Source of the DNA: Methylobacterium sp. E-066
Lineage (GTDB): Bacteria > Pseudomonadota > Alphaproteobacteria > Rhizobiales > Beijerinckiaceae
Direction: 5' to 3'
Assembly (NCBI RefSeq): GCF_022829635.1
Contig: NZ_JAKSYO010000209.1
Coordinates: 1-36,179 of the forward strand
DNA: 36,179 nucleotides
Shown here: positions 14,996 through 25,054 of the stretch, in pieces
How positions within the stretch are numbered: position 1 is the stretch's first letter
Layout: every line of letters begins with the position of its first letter
Notes under the pieces: model-generated
The model's database searches: none
Told to the model about the DNA's origin: nothing
What the model saw: only the letters and a program-made list of their open reading frames with translations
Position numbers and translations under genes: made by a program

Positions 14996-16294
14996 TTACT
15001 CTTCGTCGCCGGGCTCGAAGGTCTGGGGCAGCGGCTCGGCGCTGGCGACCGGGGTCGGCGCCCCGATGGTCGACGGCACGTTCACGCCGTCCCGCTTGTA
15101 GATGTCGTCGCGGAACTGCACGAGGCCGTCCGGGGTCGCCCAGGCGGTGATGTAGGTCCAGTAGACCGGCACGGGCTGGGCGATGTTGGCGTCGACGCGC
15201 TTGCCGCTCTCGATGGCCTGTTCGACCTGCTCGCGGCCCCAGCCGGGCGTGTCCTTCAGCAGCCACGTGATATACTCGCGCACGTTCTGAACGCGCACGC
15301 AGCCCGAGGAGATGAAGCGGAAATCGTCGCCGAACACACCCTTGGTGTTCGTGTCGTGCATGAACACGCCGTAGGGGTTCGGGATGTTGATGCGGACGAT
15401 GCCCATCGAGTTGAAGTCGGCACCCGATTCCTGCCGGTAGGTGAAGCGCGTGCCCTCATCCGAGTTCCAGTTGATCGAACGCGGCGAGACTTCGCCGTTG
15501 CCCGACAGGATGTGGATCTTGTTGTCGGTGAGGTAGTTCGGATCCTTCTGCATCTTCGGGATCAGGTCCTTCTTCACGATGGAAGCCGGGACCGTCCAGG
15601 TCGGGTTGAAATTGATCTGCGTCGCCTTGGTGTTCATGATCGGCGACTGGCGGTCGATCTTACCGACGCCGGCGGCGTGCAGCGTGACGACCTGGCCGTT
15701 CTCCACGGTCTCCACCAGGGCGGCCGGGATGTTCATGATCACGAAGCGCCGGCCGAGATCGCCCGAATAGGAGCGCAGGCGGACGACGTTGATCTCAAGC
15801 TGGTGCAGCCGCACGTCGGCGGGCACGTTCATCGCCTGCTGGGTGGCGAGGCTCATGGCGCCGGTCTGGCTGAGGCCGTGGCGGGCCTGGAACCGCTTCA
15901 CGCCGGCCGCGACGTAGGAATCGTACACGCCCGAGCCGCCGGCGGCGGGATCGAGATCGCCGGTGACGATCAGGCGCTGGCGCACCGTGGCCACCGCCGG
16001 GCCCTTCGCGCCGACGCGCAGGCGCTCGGCACCGGAGACCGGCCGCCAGCCGCCGCGGGCGACGATGTCCTTGTAGCGCTCGAGCATCTGCTCGGTGGCC
16101 GACACCGTCTGGGGCGACAGGATCGGCACGGTCTCGCGCTGCACCTGCATGCCGGCGGGCGAGGCGTAATCCTGCGCCCATTCGGCCTGGGCGTAGTTGC
16201 CCTGGTCCCGGGCCTCGGCGGCGCCGATGGCGAGGGTGCCGAGCGCGGCGACGCCCAGCATGGCGGTGAACCGGTTTGTTGCCTTGATGCGCAT
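14996..16294 (-). CDS. L,D-transpeptidase with peptidoglycan-binding domain
   Basis: This is a cell-wall cross-linking enzyme of the YkuD/ErfK family acting in the periplasm. The 432 residues comprise a signal peptide (cleavage near GAAEA), a helical N-terminal part (SATEQMLERYKDI), a peptidoglycan-binding domain at about 90-150 (VYDSYVAAGVKRFQARHGL) and the YkuD catalytic domain. The active-site block reads GVFMHDT then FRFISSGCVRV with the nucleophilic Cys near 331, so all expected catalytic residues are present. The layout resembles the larger YcbB/LdtD class without its long N-terminal extension. The acidic tail (PLPQTFEPGDEE) is unusual but short. It is divergent from the copper chaperone gene across 273 bases. 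Confidence 0.9.
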   Translation of the reverse strand: MRIKATNRFTAMLGVAALGTLAIGAAEARDQGNYAQAEWAQDYASPAGMQVQRETVPILSPQTVSATEQMLERYKDIVARGGWRPVSGAERLRVGAKGPAVATVRQRLIVTGDLDPAAGGSGVYDSYVAAGVKRFQARHGLSQTGAMSLATQQAMNVPADVRLHQLEINVVRLRSYSGDLGRRFVIMNIPAALVETVENGQVVTLHAAGVGKIDRQSPIMNTKATQINFNPTWTVPASIVKKDLIPKMQKDPNYLTDNKIHILSGNGEVSPRSINWNSDEGTRFTYRQESGADFNSMGIVRINIPNPYGVFMHDTNTKGVFGDDFRFISSGCVRVQNVREYITWLLKDTPGWGREQVEQAIESGKRVDANIAQPVPVYWTYITAWATPDGLVQFRDDIYKRDGVNVPSTIGAPTPVASAEPLPQTFEPGDEE

Positions 16295-16567
16295 CAGTCG
16301 CTGGCTCGTGTCCGGAGTTCGTCAGATCATGGCGAGAGCGGGGGTACTCGGTCGCCACGGTGTCGGGATGGGCTTAAGACTCCCTATCGAAGGGGCCGGA
16401 TTGTGGCATTGGCGTGCGGCAACGCACGTCGCGTTCGCTTGCGGCGCGGCGACAACAGTCACCGGCGGCCCAGTGTGGCAGAGATGCCACCGCCGGGGCG
16501 ATCCGTGCCTCACGCCGCCGAAGGTGCCGGTCGCCAATTCCCAAAAAACCAGGATGGAAGCAGGCCC

Positions 16568-17047
16568 ATGAAGATGTTGTGCACGGCCCTCCTCGGCCTC
16601 GGCCTGTTCGCGGGCGCCGCCCAGGCGGATCCGATCAAGGCCGGCGACCTCACGATCGAGACCCCGTGGCTGCGGGCGACGCCGAACGGCGCCAAGGTCG
16701 CGGGCGGCTACGTGCGGATCGTCAACACCGGCACCGCCCCCGACACGCTGACGGGCGCAGCGGTGCCGTTCGCCACGTCGGGCGAGATCCACTCCATGTC
16801 GATGGAGGGCGGCGTGATGAAGATGGCCCCGGTCCCCGGCGGCCTGACGATCAAGCCCGGCGAGACCGTGGAGCTGAAGCCCGGCGGCTATCACCTGATG
16901 TTCGAGGGGCTGTCCGGCGCCCCGAAGGCCGGCGACACCGTCTCTGGGACGCTGACCTTCCAGCGCGCCGGCGCCGTGCCGGTCACGTTCTCGGTAGCTC
17001 CGGTCGGCGCCAGCGCGCCCGGCGGCGGCCACCAGCATCAGCATTAA
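16568..17047 (+). CDS. PCu(A)C-type periplasmic copper chaperone
   Basis: This is a periplasmic Cu(I)-binding protein that supplies copper for cytochrome oxidase assembly. The 159 residues have a signal peptide (MKMLCTALLGLGLFAGAAQA) and a cupredoxin-like domain with the family metal site: EIHSMSMEGGVMKM (His and Met ligands) and, further on, GGYHLMF (His and Met). The His-rich tail GGGHQHQH adds possible extra metal ligands. GGAAG lies upstream of the ATG at 16568. There is no SCO or cytochrome oxidase gene nearby. Its stop codon touches the left end of a dispersed repeat. Confidence 0.92.
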   Translation: MKMLCTALLGLGLFAGAAQADPIKAGDLTIETPWLRATPNGAKVAGGYVRIVNTGTAPDTLTGAAVPFATSGEIHSMSMEGGVMKMAPVPGGLTIKPGETVELKPGGYHLMFEGLSGAPKAGDTVSGTLTFQRAGAVPVTFSVAPVGASAPGGGHQHQH

Positions 17048-17256
17048 GAGCCTGTTTGACCGCATGCTCGCAGTCGAATGATGGTTCCGCTGATGGAGAT
17101 CCCAATCTCTCCCCTCATCCTGAGGTGCTGCGGAGCAGCCTCGAAGGAGCCCTCCAGGGATCGCGCGGCTGGCTGGAGGGCTCCTTCGAGGCCTCCGCTT
17201 CGCTCCGTCGCCTCAGGATGAGGGTGAGGATGGGAAAGACCGGTCAAACAGGCTCT
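17047..17256. repeat. MITE-like palindromic element, copy 1
   Basis: A 210-base element bounded by a perfect 16-bp terminal inverted repeat, AGAGCCTGTTTGACCG at 17047-17062 and its complement at 17241-17256. Inside is a second large palindrome with arms CCTCATCCTGAGGTGC-like and GCCTCGAAGGAGCCCTCCAG / CTGGAGGGCTCCTTCGAGGC. It carries no gene; small reading frames across it are artefacts of the repeat. The left end overlaps the last base of the preceding stop codon. The reverse-oriented copy 2 is at 23733-23938. Confidence 0.85.
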
Positions 17257-17467
17257 CAGAGCCGGCCGGGGCCATAGATCCGTCGGATCCACACGTTGCG
17301 CGTGTCCTGACAGGGACCACGCAACTGGATGCGTCACGGTCGAACACCCTGTTCAGGGCGTGATCGACTTGCACCGGGGCGATTCCGACACCGGCCGCTG
17401 GCCACGCGTATTCGCCGGTGTCCAGTTCTCCTTTCGAATGCTTGCACACGAGGGCGCGCGCCATATC

Positions 17468-17509
17468 TTAACCATCGGCCGGCTCATTAAGGTTAAGAAA
17501 GATCTAACC
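17468..17509. promoter_or_regulatory. Candidate CtrA-binding sites upstream of rcdA
   Basis: An AT-rich block contains TTAACCAT (17468-17475), the 8-base half-site described for Caulobacter CtrA, then TTAAGGTTAA (17487-17496) whose reverse strand also reads TTAAC, then a further CTAACC at 17504-17509. They lie about 110-150 bases before the rcdA start. The rest of the gap 17257-17617 contains nothing else I can assign. The match to the half-site is direct; function is inference. Confidence 0.4.
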
Positions 17510-17617
17510 CTGATGCTGCCGCGGTTCGGCGCTAGGATTGCGGCGTCGTCCGAGAGCCATGGCCGGAATGTCCCGGTCCGGTACGGCTAGGCCCGTCGGC
17601 GGCACAGGAGAGGCAGC

Positions 17618-18148
17618 ATGAACGGCTTCGATGTCACGTTCCGGGACGATCGGGACTGGGTCGATTTCGGCAAGACCTACGTCAATTCCGTCGCGTTCAA
17701 GACGCTGTTTCGCGACGGCATGCTGCTCGTCGAGGAGACGGCGGCCTATCTCGATGGCGAGGGCCGGGACGAGTCGCGCCTCGTGTCGCGCGACGCCACG
17801 CTGAGCTACGCCGCCGAGAGCATGCGCCTCACGACGCTGCTGATGCAGATCGCGTCCTGGTTGCTGGTGCAGCGCGCGGTCGCCGAGGGCGAGATGACCC
17901 CCGCGGAGGCCCTGCAGGAGAAGCACCGGGTCAAGCTCGGCAGCACCGAGCCGCCGAAGCAGGCGGATTTCTCGCTCTTGCCGATGCGGCTCCAGCAGCT
18001 GATCCTGCGGGCGCGTCGCCTGCACACCCGCATCCTGCATCTGGATTCCCTCATCACCGACGACAGGCCGACGCCGATGCCGGTGGAGAGCCCGGTGGCA
18101 GCCCAGCACGGGCTGCTGCGCATGGCGTTCCGGTTCCGTGAGGGGTGA
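17618..18148 (+). CDS. rcdA: RcdA/DUF1465 family, regulator of CtrA degradation
   Basis: In Caulobacter, RcdA is an adaptor that helps bring the cell-cycle regulator CtrA to the ClpXP protease at the pole. This 176-residue protein matches the alphaproteobacterial DUF1465/RcdA family: FRDGMLLVEETAAYLDGEGR near 31-50, a conserved SYAAESMRLTTLLMQIASWL and QRAVAEGEMTPAEAL. All-helical sequence fits the known three-helix bundle. The ATG at 17618 has AGGAGAGG upstream. Candidate CtrA sites precede the gene, suggesting feedback. Whether this homologue degrades CtrA in non-Caulobacter species is not established by sequence. Confidence 0.85.
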   Translation: MNGFDVTFRDDRDWVDFGKTYVNSVAFKTLFRDGMLLVEETAAYLDGEGRDESRLVSRDATLSYAAESMRLTTLLMQIASWLLVQRAVAEGEMTPAEALQEKHRVKLGSTEPPKQADFSLLPMRLQQLILRARRLHTRILHLDSLITDDRPTPMPVESPVAAQHGLLRMAFRFREG

Positions 18149-18154
18149 GGACGG

Positions 18155-18188
18155 CCGCGCGGTTGAGACGACAGCGCCAACCGCGCGG
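18155..18188. terminator. Stem-loop between convergent rcdA and the MetQ-like gene
   Basis: CCGCGCGGTTG (18155-18165) and CAACCGCGCGG (18178-18188) pair perfectly over 11 bases around a 12-base loop. It fills the 48-base gap between two convergent genes, so it probably ends both transcripts. There is no T-run. Confidence 0.65.
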
Positions 18189-18196
18189 GATACCCG

Positions 18197-18976
18197 TCAG
18201 AAGGCCGGCAATTCCCCCGGCCGGTTCTCCGTGATGTATTTTCGGATCGTGTCGTTCTGGTAGGCGCGGACGAGCTTGGTCACCCAGGGGGCGTTCTTGT
18301 CTTTCTCCCGCACCGCGATGAAGTTGTTGTACGGGTTGTTGACCGACGATTCGATCGCGATGGAATCCTTGCCCGGCTTCAGGCCGGCTTCGACGGCGTA
18401 ATTCGTGTTGATCACCGCGGCGTCGACATCGTCGAGGCTGCGCGGAAGTTGGGCCGCGTCGATCTCGCGGAACTGAAACTTTTTCGGATTGTCGATCACG
18501 TCGAGCACGGTGGGCAGGATGCCGACGCCGTCCTTCAGCTTGATCTGCTTCTGCGCCTGCAGCAGCAGCAGGGCGCGACCACCGTTGGACGGATCGTTCG
18601 GGATGCCGATCGACGCGCCGGTCTTCAGCTCGCCGAGGCTTTTCACTTTCTTGGAATAGAGGCCGATCGGCGAGACGATCGTGTCACCGACCGGCACGAT
18701 CTTGTAGCCCTTGGACTTGTTCTGGTTCTCGAGGAAGGGCTTGTGCTGGAAGGCATTGGCCTGAAGGTCGCCGGCGTCCAGGGCCGCGTTCGGCAGGAGG
18801 TAGTCGGAGAACACGACCAGATCGACGTCGAGCCCCTCCTTGGCGGCGATGTCCTTCACCTTCGCCCAGACATCCTCGGAATCGCTGAAGATGCCGACCT
18901 TGATTTTCTCGCCGGCAAAGGCCGGTGCGGCGAAGGTCAACAGGATGGCGAGGACGGAAAACAGCCAGCGTTTCAT
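18197..18976 (-). CDS. MetQ/NlpA-family substrate-binding protein, non-lipoprotein
   Basis: This is a periplasmic binding protein of the NlpA/MetQ family (methionine ABC importers), 259 residues. Family features include KIKVGIFSDSEDVW at the start of the mature domain, NAFQHKPFLENQN near 79, IGIPNDPSNGGRALLLLQ near 127 and NTNYAVEAGL near 195. The signal peptide ends AFAG with no lipobox cysteine, so the protein is probably soluble in the periplasm rather than membrane-anchored. No metN (ATPase) or metI (permease) is adjacent; partners must be elsewhere. The ATG at 18976 begins the signal peptide. The 390 bases before it up to the rpmE terminator contain no gene I can support and no riboswitch I recognise. 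Confidence 0.88.
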   Translation of the reverse strand: MKRWLFSVLAILLTFAAPAFAGEKIKVGIFSDSEDVWAKVKDIAAKEGLDVDLVVFSDYLLPNAALDAGDLQANAFQHKPFLENQNKSKGYKIVPVGDTIVSPIGLYSKKVKSLGELKTGASIGIPNDPSNGGRALLLLQAQKQIKLKDGVGILPTVLDVIDNPKKFQFREIDAAQLPRSLDDVDAAVINTNYAVEAGLKPGKDSIAIESSVNNPYNNFIAVREKDKNAPWVTKLVRAYQNDTIRKYITENRPGELPAF

Positions 18977-19367
18977 GGATGACGACCCCGAAAACGTCGC
19001 TCGCAGCTTTCGAGCGCGTGAAATGATGGTTTGGGCTTTTCTCTATGGCCTGAGAACGTGCCGAACGATGATCCCGCCGGAAACAACAGCAGCCTGCAGA
19101 TCTCTCCGAGATCGCGATAGCCGAAGATCGTTTGCCGGTCAGATCATCGACAGCATCGGACATTACGACGGCTTGGCTTGACCGGAAAAGAGGCCGCGGA
19201 GATCATGACTACCGGCCGAAGCGGTCGGCAGCCGCCTTGAGAGAAGAAAATTTTCTCTCTCCGAGGCAGATGAAGATCAAACTCACGAGCCGCTCAGAAA
19301 AATCGCGACAGAATTCCGCTGAAAAATCCGCATCGCGCCCTGCGGAGGCACGGTGCGCGCCAAAAGA

Positions 19368-19397
19368 AACGGGCGGCCCCGCGAGGGACCGCCCGTT
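19368..19397 (-). terminator. Intrinsic terminator after rpmE
   Basis: On the minus strand, AACGGGCGG...CCGCCCGTT forms a GC stem followed by TTTCTTTTGG. It lies 31 bases downstream of the rpmE stop codon. Confidence 0.85.
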
Positions 19398-19427
19398 CTG
19401 ATTCGGGTCGGCGCGATCCGCGATGGA

Positions 19428-19676
19428 TCAGCGCTTGCCGAGGTTGCCGAACCGCGAGTTGAAGCGCGAGACGCGGCCGGCGCGATCGAGCATCTTCTGC
19501 TCGCCACCGGTCCAGGCCGGGTGGGTGAGCGGATCGATGTCGAGGTTGAGGGTGTCGCCCTCCTTGCCGTAGGTCGAACGGGTCCGGTACTCGGTGCCGT
19601 CCGTCATCACGACCTTGATGAAGTGGTAGTCGGGGTGCTCGGTCCCCTTGGCCTTTGCGGCCGCGTCCTTCGCCAT
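19428..19676 (-). CDS. rpmE: 50S ribosomal protein L31 (cysteine-free form)
   Basis: This is a ribosomal protein of the large subunit, 82 residues. The core HPDYHFIKVVMTDGTEY, RSTYGKEGDTLNLDID and HPAWTGGEQK is typical of alphaproteobacterial L31. The zinc-binding cysteines of the C+ form of L31 are absent, as is usual in this group. The N-terminal extension (MAKDAAAKAKGTE) is longer than in most homologues; AGG close to the ATG at 19676 and the lack of a later good start support it. It is divergent from the ABC exporter gene, with both promoters in the 242-base gap. Confidence 0.93.
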   Translation of the reverse strand: MAKDAAAKAKGTEHPDYHFIKVVMTDGTEYRTRSTYGKEGDTLNLDIDPLTHPAWTGGEQKMLDRAGRVSRFNSRFGNLGKR

Positions 19677-19918
19677 GACCTGTCGTTCCTGTTCTGGCAC
19701 GCCGGCGGGGAGCGCAGGAGGCGCCGCCCGGCCCGGAATGCGGAAGGTGTCACCGGTTGCACCGAACCGTGAGTTCGTGGCAACGGCACGTCCAAGCCGA
19801 CCGTGGTGGCGGCCCGCGGCCATTGAACACGCGCAATCGGATGAGGGGCGGCGTATATCGCAGCCTCTCGCCGGGAACAAGCGCCATGGACCGGGTGGGA
19901 AGAGACGCGTGAGGCGTG

Positions 19919-21763
<1,845 letters not shown>

Positions 21764-21858
21764 TTTTGGGACTTGGCTGCGTCGGGTTCGGGGACGGAGG
21801 GCGTCTGTCCGTCGCCCGGGGTCGGGACAGGAGCGATGGCGCGGTGTAAAAACACGCG

Positions 21859-22890
21859 ATGACCCGTCTCGACCTCGCCCGCTTCCCGCGCCTGCCGTTC
21901 CTCGCGCAGCCGACCCCGATCGAGCCCCTGGACGGGCTGATGCGCCACCTCGGCGCGGCCCTGAACGGCGTGCGGATCTTCGTGAAGCGGGACGACGTCG
22001 CCGGGATCGGGCTCGGCGGCAACAAGCTGCGCAAGCTCGAATACCTGCTCGGCGCCGCCAAGGCCGAGGGCGCCGATACCGCGATCACCGTCGGCGCCAT
22101 CCAGTCGAACCACGCCAGGCTCACCGCGGCGGCCTCGGCGCAGGCCGGGCTCGCCTGCGAGCTGTTCCTCACCCGCAGCGTGCCCCGCCAGGACCCGGAC
22201 TACACGGGGAACGGCAACCGCCTGCTCGACGACGTGTTCGGCGCCACCGTCCACGAGCTGCCGGGCGAGGCCGACTCGCTGGCGGCCGCGGAGGCCCGGG
22301 CTACCGAGTTGAAAACGAAGGGCCGCCACGCCTACGTCTTCCCCTCCGGTGGATCGAGCCCGACCGGCTGCCTCGGCTACGCCAACGCCGCCTCCGAGAT
22401 CCTCAGCCAGGCGGAGGCCATGGGCCTCTCCTTCGCGCAGATCATCACCGCCAACGGCAGCGCCGGCACCCATGCGGGCCTCGTCGCGGGCCTCGCCGCG
22501 ATGGGCCTCGACCCGGTCCTGGCGAAATCCTTCGCGGTGCTCGCCGAGGAGGGCCGCGCCCGGGCCGAGGTGCTGGAGAAGGCCAACGCCACCCTGGCCC
22601 TGATCGGCGCCGAGCGGCGCGTGTCGCCCGAGGACATCAACCTCGACGGGCGCCATCGCGGCCCCGGCTACGGCATCCCCACGGAGGGCATGCTGGAGGC
22701 GGTCCGGCTCGTGGCGCGAACGGAAGGCAAGCTGCTCGACCCGGTCTATAGCGGCAAGGCCTTCGCGGGCCTGCTGCACGACGTGCGCGCTGGGCTTTAC
22801 CCGGCGGGCTCCTCGGTACTGTTCCTGATGACCGGCGGCACGCCGGGGGTGTTTGCCTACAAGGACACGCTGGCTGGCCGGGGAGCCTGA
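21859..22890 (+). CDS. dcyD: D-cysteine desulfhydrase / ACC-deaminase-family PLP enzyme
   Basis: This pyridoxal-phosphate enzyme of 343 residues belongs to the ACC deaminase/D-cysteine desulfhydrase family, which releases sulfide, ammonia and pyruvate from D-cysteine. The opening LARFPRLPFLAQPTPIEPL, the PLP-lysine region GLGGNKLRKLEYLLG near 53-67, the QSNHARLTAAA substrate loop near 85 and the phosphate-binding TANGSAGTHAGL are all present. L-cysteate sulfo-lyase (CuyA) and ACC deaminase share these motifs, so the substrate is not certain. The stop is followed by 16 bases and then the convergent chemoreceptor-like gene. Start 21859 begins at the family N-terminus. Confidence 0.8.
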   Translation: MTRLDLARFPRLPFLAQPTPIEPLDGLMRHLGAALNGVRIFVKRDDVAGIGLGGNKLRKLEYLLGAAKAEGADTAITVGAIQSNHARLTAAASAQAGLACELFLTRSVPRQDPDYTGNGNRLLDDVFGATVHELPGEADSLAAAEARATELKTKGRHAYVFPSGGSSPTGCLGYANAASEILSQAEAMGLSFAQIITANGSAGTHAGLVAGLAAMGLDPVLAKSFAVLAEEGRARAEVLEKANATLALIGAERRVSPEDINLDGRHRGPGYGIPTEGMLEAVRLVARTEGKLLDPVYSGKAFAGLLHDVRAGLYPAGSSVLFLMTGGTPGVFAYKDTLAGRGA

Positions 22891-22906
22891 GCCGACTCCC
22901 CCTGCC

Positions 22907-23602
22907 TCAGGCGGCGCGGACGGTGCGGCTCAGCCGGCGGCCCGTCTCTTGCCGATCCGACATGGCCGCAATCGGGGCCGACGCCGCGCGGACGTCGTGA
23001 GTCGGTTCCGCAACGCGGCCGCCGGCAGCCAGATCCTGATCGGGCGCCGCCGCGATCCGGCATGCCTGGGAGGCGATCGCGGCCTGTTCGGCCAGCGCCT
23101 TCACCCGGGCAGCGGCGCCCCGGAAGCCGTCTCCGGCCGCAGCGCCTTGCGCCGCCGCAAGGGTGGCTCTGAGCGCCATCACGCTCGTCTGCGCGGCCAT
23201 GGCCGCGATCGAGCCGGGCGCGCTCGTCGCGGGCGCCGGGACTTCACCCACGCCCATGCGGCTCAACCCATCCTGGAAGACCTGAACCGCCGCCGCGATC
23301 GCGTCGGCATCCGCGCGCTGCTCGATGAGGATCACCGCAGCCTCGGGATCATCCAGGCTGTGGCTGCGCGCGGCAGCGGTCAGGACGCCCTGGCGCGCGG
23401 TGAACCGCGACCGCGCGAGAACCCATCCGCCGCCGCTCACCGCGACGACCAGAGCGACGAGACCGCTGAGGGCAAGCGGATCGAGCATTGCTGGTGCCCC
23501 CGTTGACGGAACGCCCCAGCTCGGACCCGCAGCCAGCAGCCCGCCAAGCACCGCGAAGACGGCGACGAGACCCGCGCACCTGGAAAGGGCAAGCTTGGAC
23601 AT
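22907..23602 (-). CDS. Short membrane protein with a degenerate chemoreceptor signalling tip
   Basis: This is a 231-residue protein with two membrane segments (about 9-30 and 42-64) separated by only a short loop, then a cytoplasmic part. Residues 132-177 (SIAAMAAQTSVMALRATLAA, AGDGFRGAAARVKALAEQAA) closely follow the conserved hairpin tip of methyl-accepting chemotaxis proteins (IAxQTNLLALNAxIEAARAG...GFAVVAxEVKxLA). It lacks a ligand-binding domain and HAMP domain, and flanking helices are too short for the normal long coiled coil, so it is either a shrunken receptor or a remnant. The start is uncertain: ATG 23602 is used, ATG 23614 has AGGTGGGG just before it. Glu/Gln methylation sites are not obvious. 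CheA/CheW binding is doubtful. Confidence 0.65.
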   Translation of the reverse strand: MSKLALSRCAGLVAVFAVLGGLLAAGPSWGVPSTGAPAMLDPLALSGLVALVVAVSGGGWVLARSRFTARQGVLTAAARSHSLDDPEAAVILIEQRADADAIAAAVQVFQDGLSRMGVGEVPAPATSAPGSIAAMAAQTSVMALRATLAAAQGAAAGDGFRGAAARVKALAEQAAIASQACRIAAAPDQDLAAGGRVAEPTHDVRAASAPIAAMSDRQETGRRLSRTVRAA

Positions 23603-23732
23603 CCGTGACCCCATCCCCACCTGGACGGCACGATGGGTCGAAATGGCTAATTCCAAGTTAAACAGGGCCGATCCGGATCAAATGTGATCGATTTTTGTTT
23701 TTTTCTTGAAATCACATCGATAAAGTTCTTGG

Positions 23733-23938
23733 AGCTTGTTTGACTGGTCTTTCCCATCCTCGCCCTAATCCTGAGGTGCCGAAGCGCAGCGGGCGCCTCG
23801 AAGGAGCCCTCCAGCCGGCCGCGCGATCCCTGGAGGCCTCCTTCGAGGCTGCTGCGCAGCACCTCAGGATGAGGGGAGAGATTGGGATCGCCATCGGCCG
23901 AACCATCATTCGACTGCGAGCGTGCGATCAAACAGGCT
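23733..23938. repeat. MITE-like palindromic element, copy 2 (opposite orientation)
   Basis: This is the second copy of the element at 17047-17256, inverted relative to it, about 90% alike by eye. Ends read AGCTTGTTTGAC (23733-23744) and, at the other side, GATCAAACAGGCT (23926-23938), slightly diverged from the perfect ends of copy 1. The internal CTCATCCTGAGG and GCCTCGAAGGAG-type arms are kept. It occupies most of the 438-base gap between the chemoreceptor-like gene and the OmpA/MotB-like gene; nothing else is seen there. Confidence 0.85.
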
Positions 23939-24040
23939 GTTACAGGCGCGGATTAAATATCCGCTTGATGACGGCGCATCGAGATCCAGGCCCAAAAACG
24001 TCACCGGCGATTCAACACCCGGGACGCAGGACTTGGCCCC

Positions 24041-25054
24041 CTACCGCTCCGTGAGCTTCATCTCGATCCGGCGGTTCTTGGCGTAGGTCTCCTCGGTCGT
24101 ACCGGCGTCGAGGGGTTGGAACTCGCCGAAGGCGCCGGCCAGGAGGTGCTGGGGCGCGATTCCCTTGCCGGCGAGGTACTGCACCACCGCGATGGCCCGG
24201 GCGGCCGAGAGGGCCCAGTTCGAGGGGAATTGCGCGGTGTTGATCGGCCGCGCGTCGGTGTGGCCGTCGACCCGCAGGACCCAGGGCAGGTCCGCCGGGA
24301 TCTGCTTGGCGAGGTCAGCGATGGCCCCCGCGATCCGGTCGAGTTCCGGGCCGGCCTCGGGCTTCAGGGTCGCCGAGCCGCCGGGGAACAGCACCTCGGA
24401 TTGCAGCACGAAGCGGTCGCCGACCACGCGGATGTCCGGGCGGTTGCCGAGGATCTGGCGCAGGCGCCCGAAGAAGTCCGAGCGGTAGCGGGCGAGCTCC
24501 TGGACCTTCTGAGCCAGGGCGACATTCAGCCGGCTGCCGAGCTCGGCGATGCGCACCTGCGATTCGCGGTCGCGGCTCTCGGAGGCAGCGAGCGCATCCT
24601 CCAGCGCCGCGAGCTGGCGGCGCATGGCGCTGATCTGCTCGTTCAGCAGATCGACCTGGGACAGTGCCCGTTTCGTCGCGCCGCGCTCGGCCTCGAGCTG
24701 CTTGTCGAGGGCGCCGGCAGCCCCCTGGCTGACGGTCGCGGCCTCGGCCTGGGACTTGGCCTGGTCGCGCTCGACCTCGACGCCGGCCAGCGTGGTGCGG
24801 AGGTTGCGCACCTCGTCCTCCTGGTTGCGGCGGTTCGAGCGTTCCAGGGCCAGCAGATCGGTGAGGTCGGCGATCTGGCGGTTGAGCTTGACCAGCGTGG
24901 CGTCCCGCCCGGTCAATTCCTGCGACAGGAAGAACTGCCCGACCACGAAGACGGTGAGCAGGAACACCACGGCGAGCAGCAGCGTCGCCAGGGCGTCGAC
25001 ATAGCCGGGCCAGACGTTGAGGGGTCGTCGGGACCGGGCCGCGGTCGAGGCCAC
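24041..25054 (-). CDS. MotB/OmpA-like protein, partner of a MotA-like channel (GTG start)
   Basis: This 337-residue protein has one membrane helix near residues 18-45, a long coiled coil at about 50-190 (heptad-like, Glu/Arg/Leu/Gln-rich) and a C-terminal OmpA-like peptidoglycan-binding domain (FPGGSATLKPEAGPELDRI, LRVDGHTDARP, NRRIEMKL). Asp20 in YVDALATLLLAV sits where MotB has its proton-binding Asp. It follows the MotA-like gene with a one-base overlap (TAGTG), using a GTG start and GGGAG eight bases upstream. The pair resembles flagellar stators or TolQR/ExbBD-type units, but the coiled coil between membrane and peptidoglycan domain sets it apart; no flagellar genes are near. Confidence 0.85.
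   Translation of the reverse strand: MASTAARSRRPLNVWPGYVDALATLLLAVVFLLTVFVVGQFFLSQELTGRDATLVKLNRQIADLTDLLALERSNRRNQEDEVRNLRTTLAGVEVERDQAKSQAEAATVSQGAAGALDKQLEAERGATKRALSQVDLLNEQISAMRRQLAALEDALAASESRDRESQVRIAELGSRLNVALAQKVQELARYRSDFFGRLRQILGNRPDIRVVGDRFVLQSEVLFPGGSATLKPEAGPELDRIAGAIADLAKQIPADLPWVLRVDGHTDARPINTAQFPSNWALSAARAIAVVQYLAGKGIAPQHLLAGAFGEFQPLDAGTTEETYAKNRRIEMKLTER

Noticed and set aside
17097..17226. Small reading frames inside the MITE-like elements
   Set aside because: They exist only because the palindrome is open in several frames and both copies give different peptides; no start signal.
18977..19367. SAM-responsive riboswitch before the MetQ-like gene
   Set aside because: I looked for SAM-I and SAM-II cores on the minus strand and found no convincing match; a covariance-model search would settle it.
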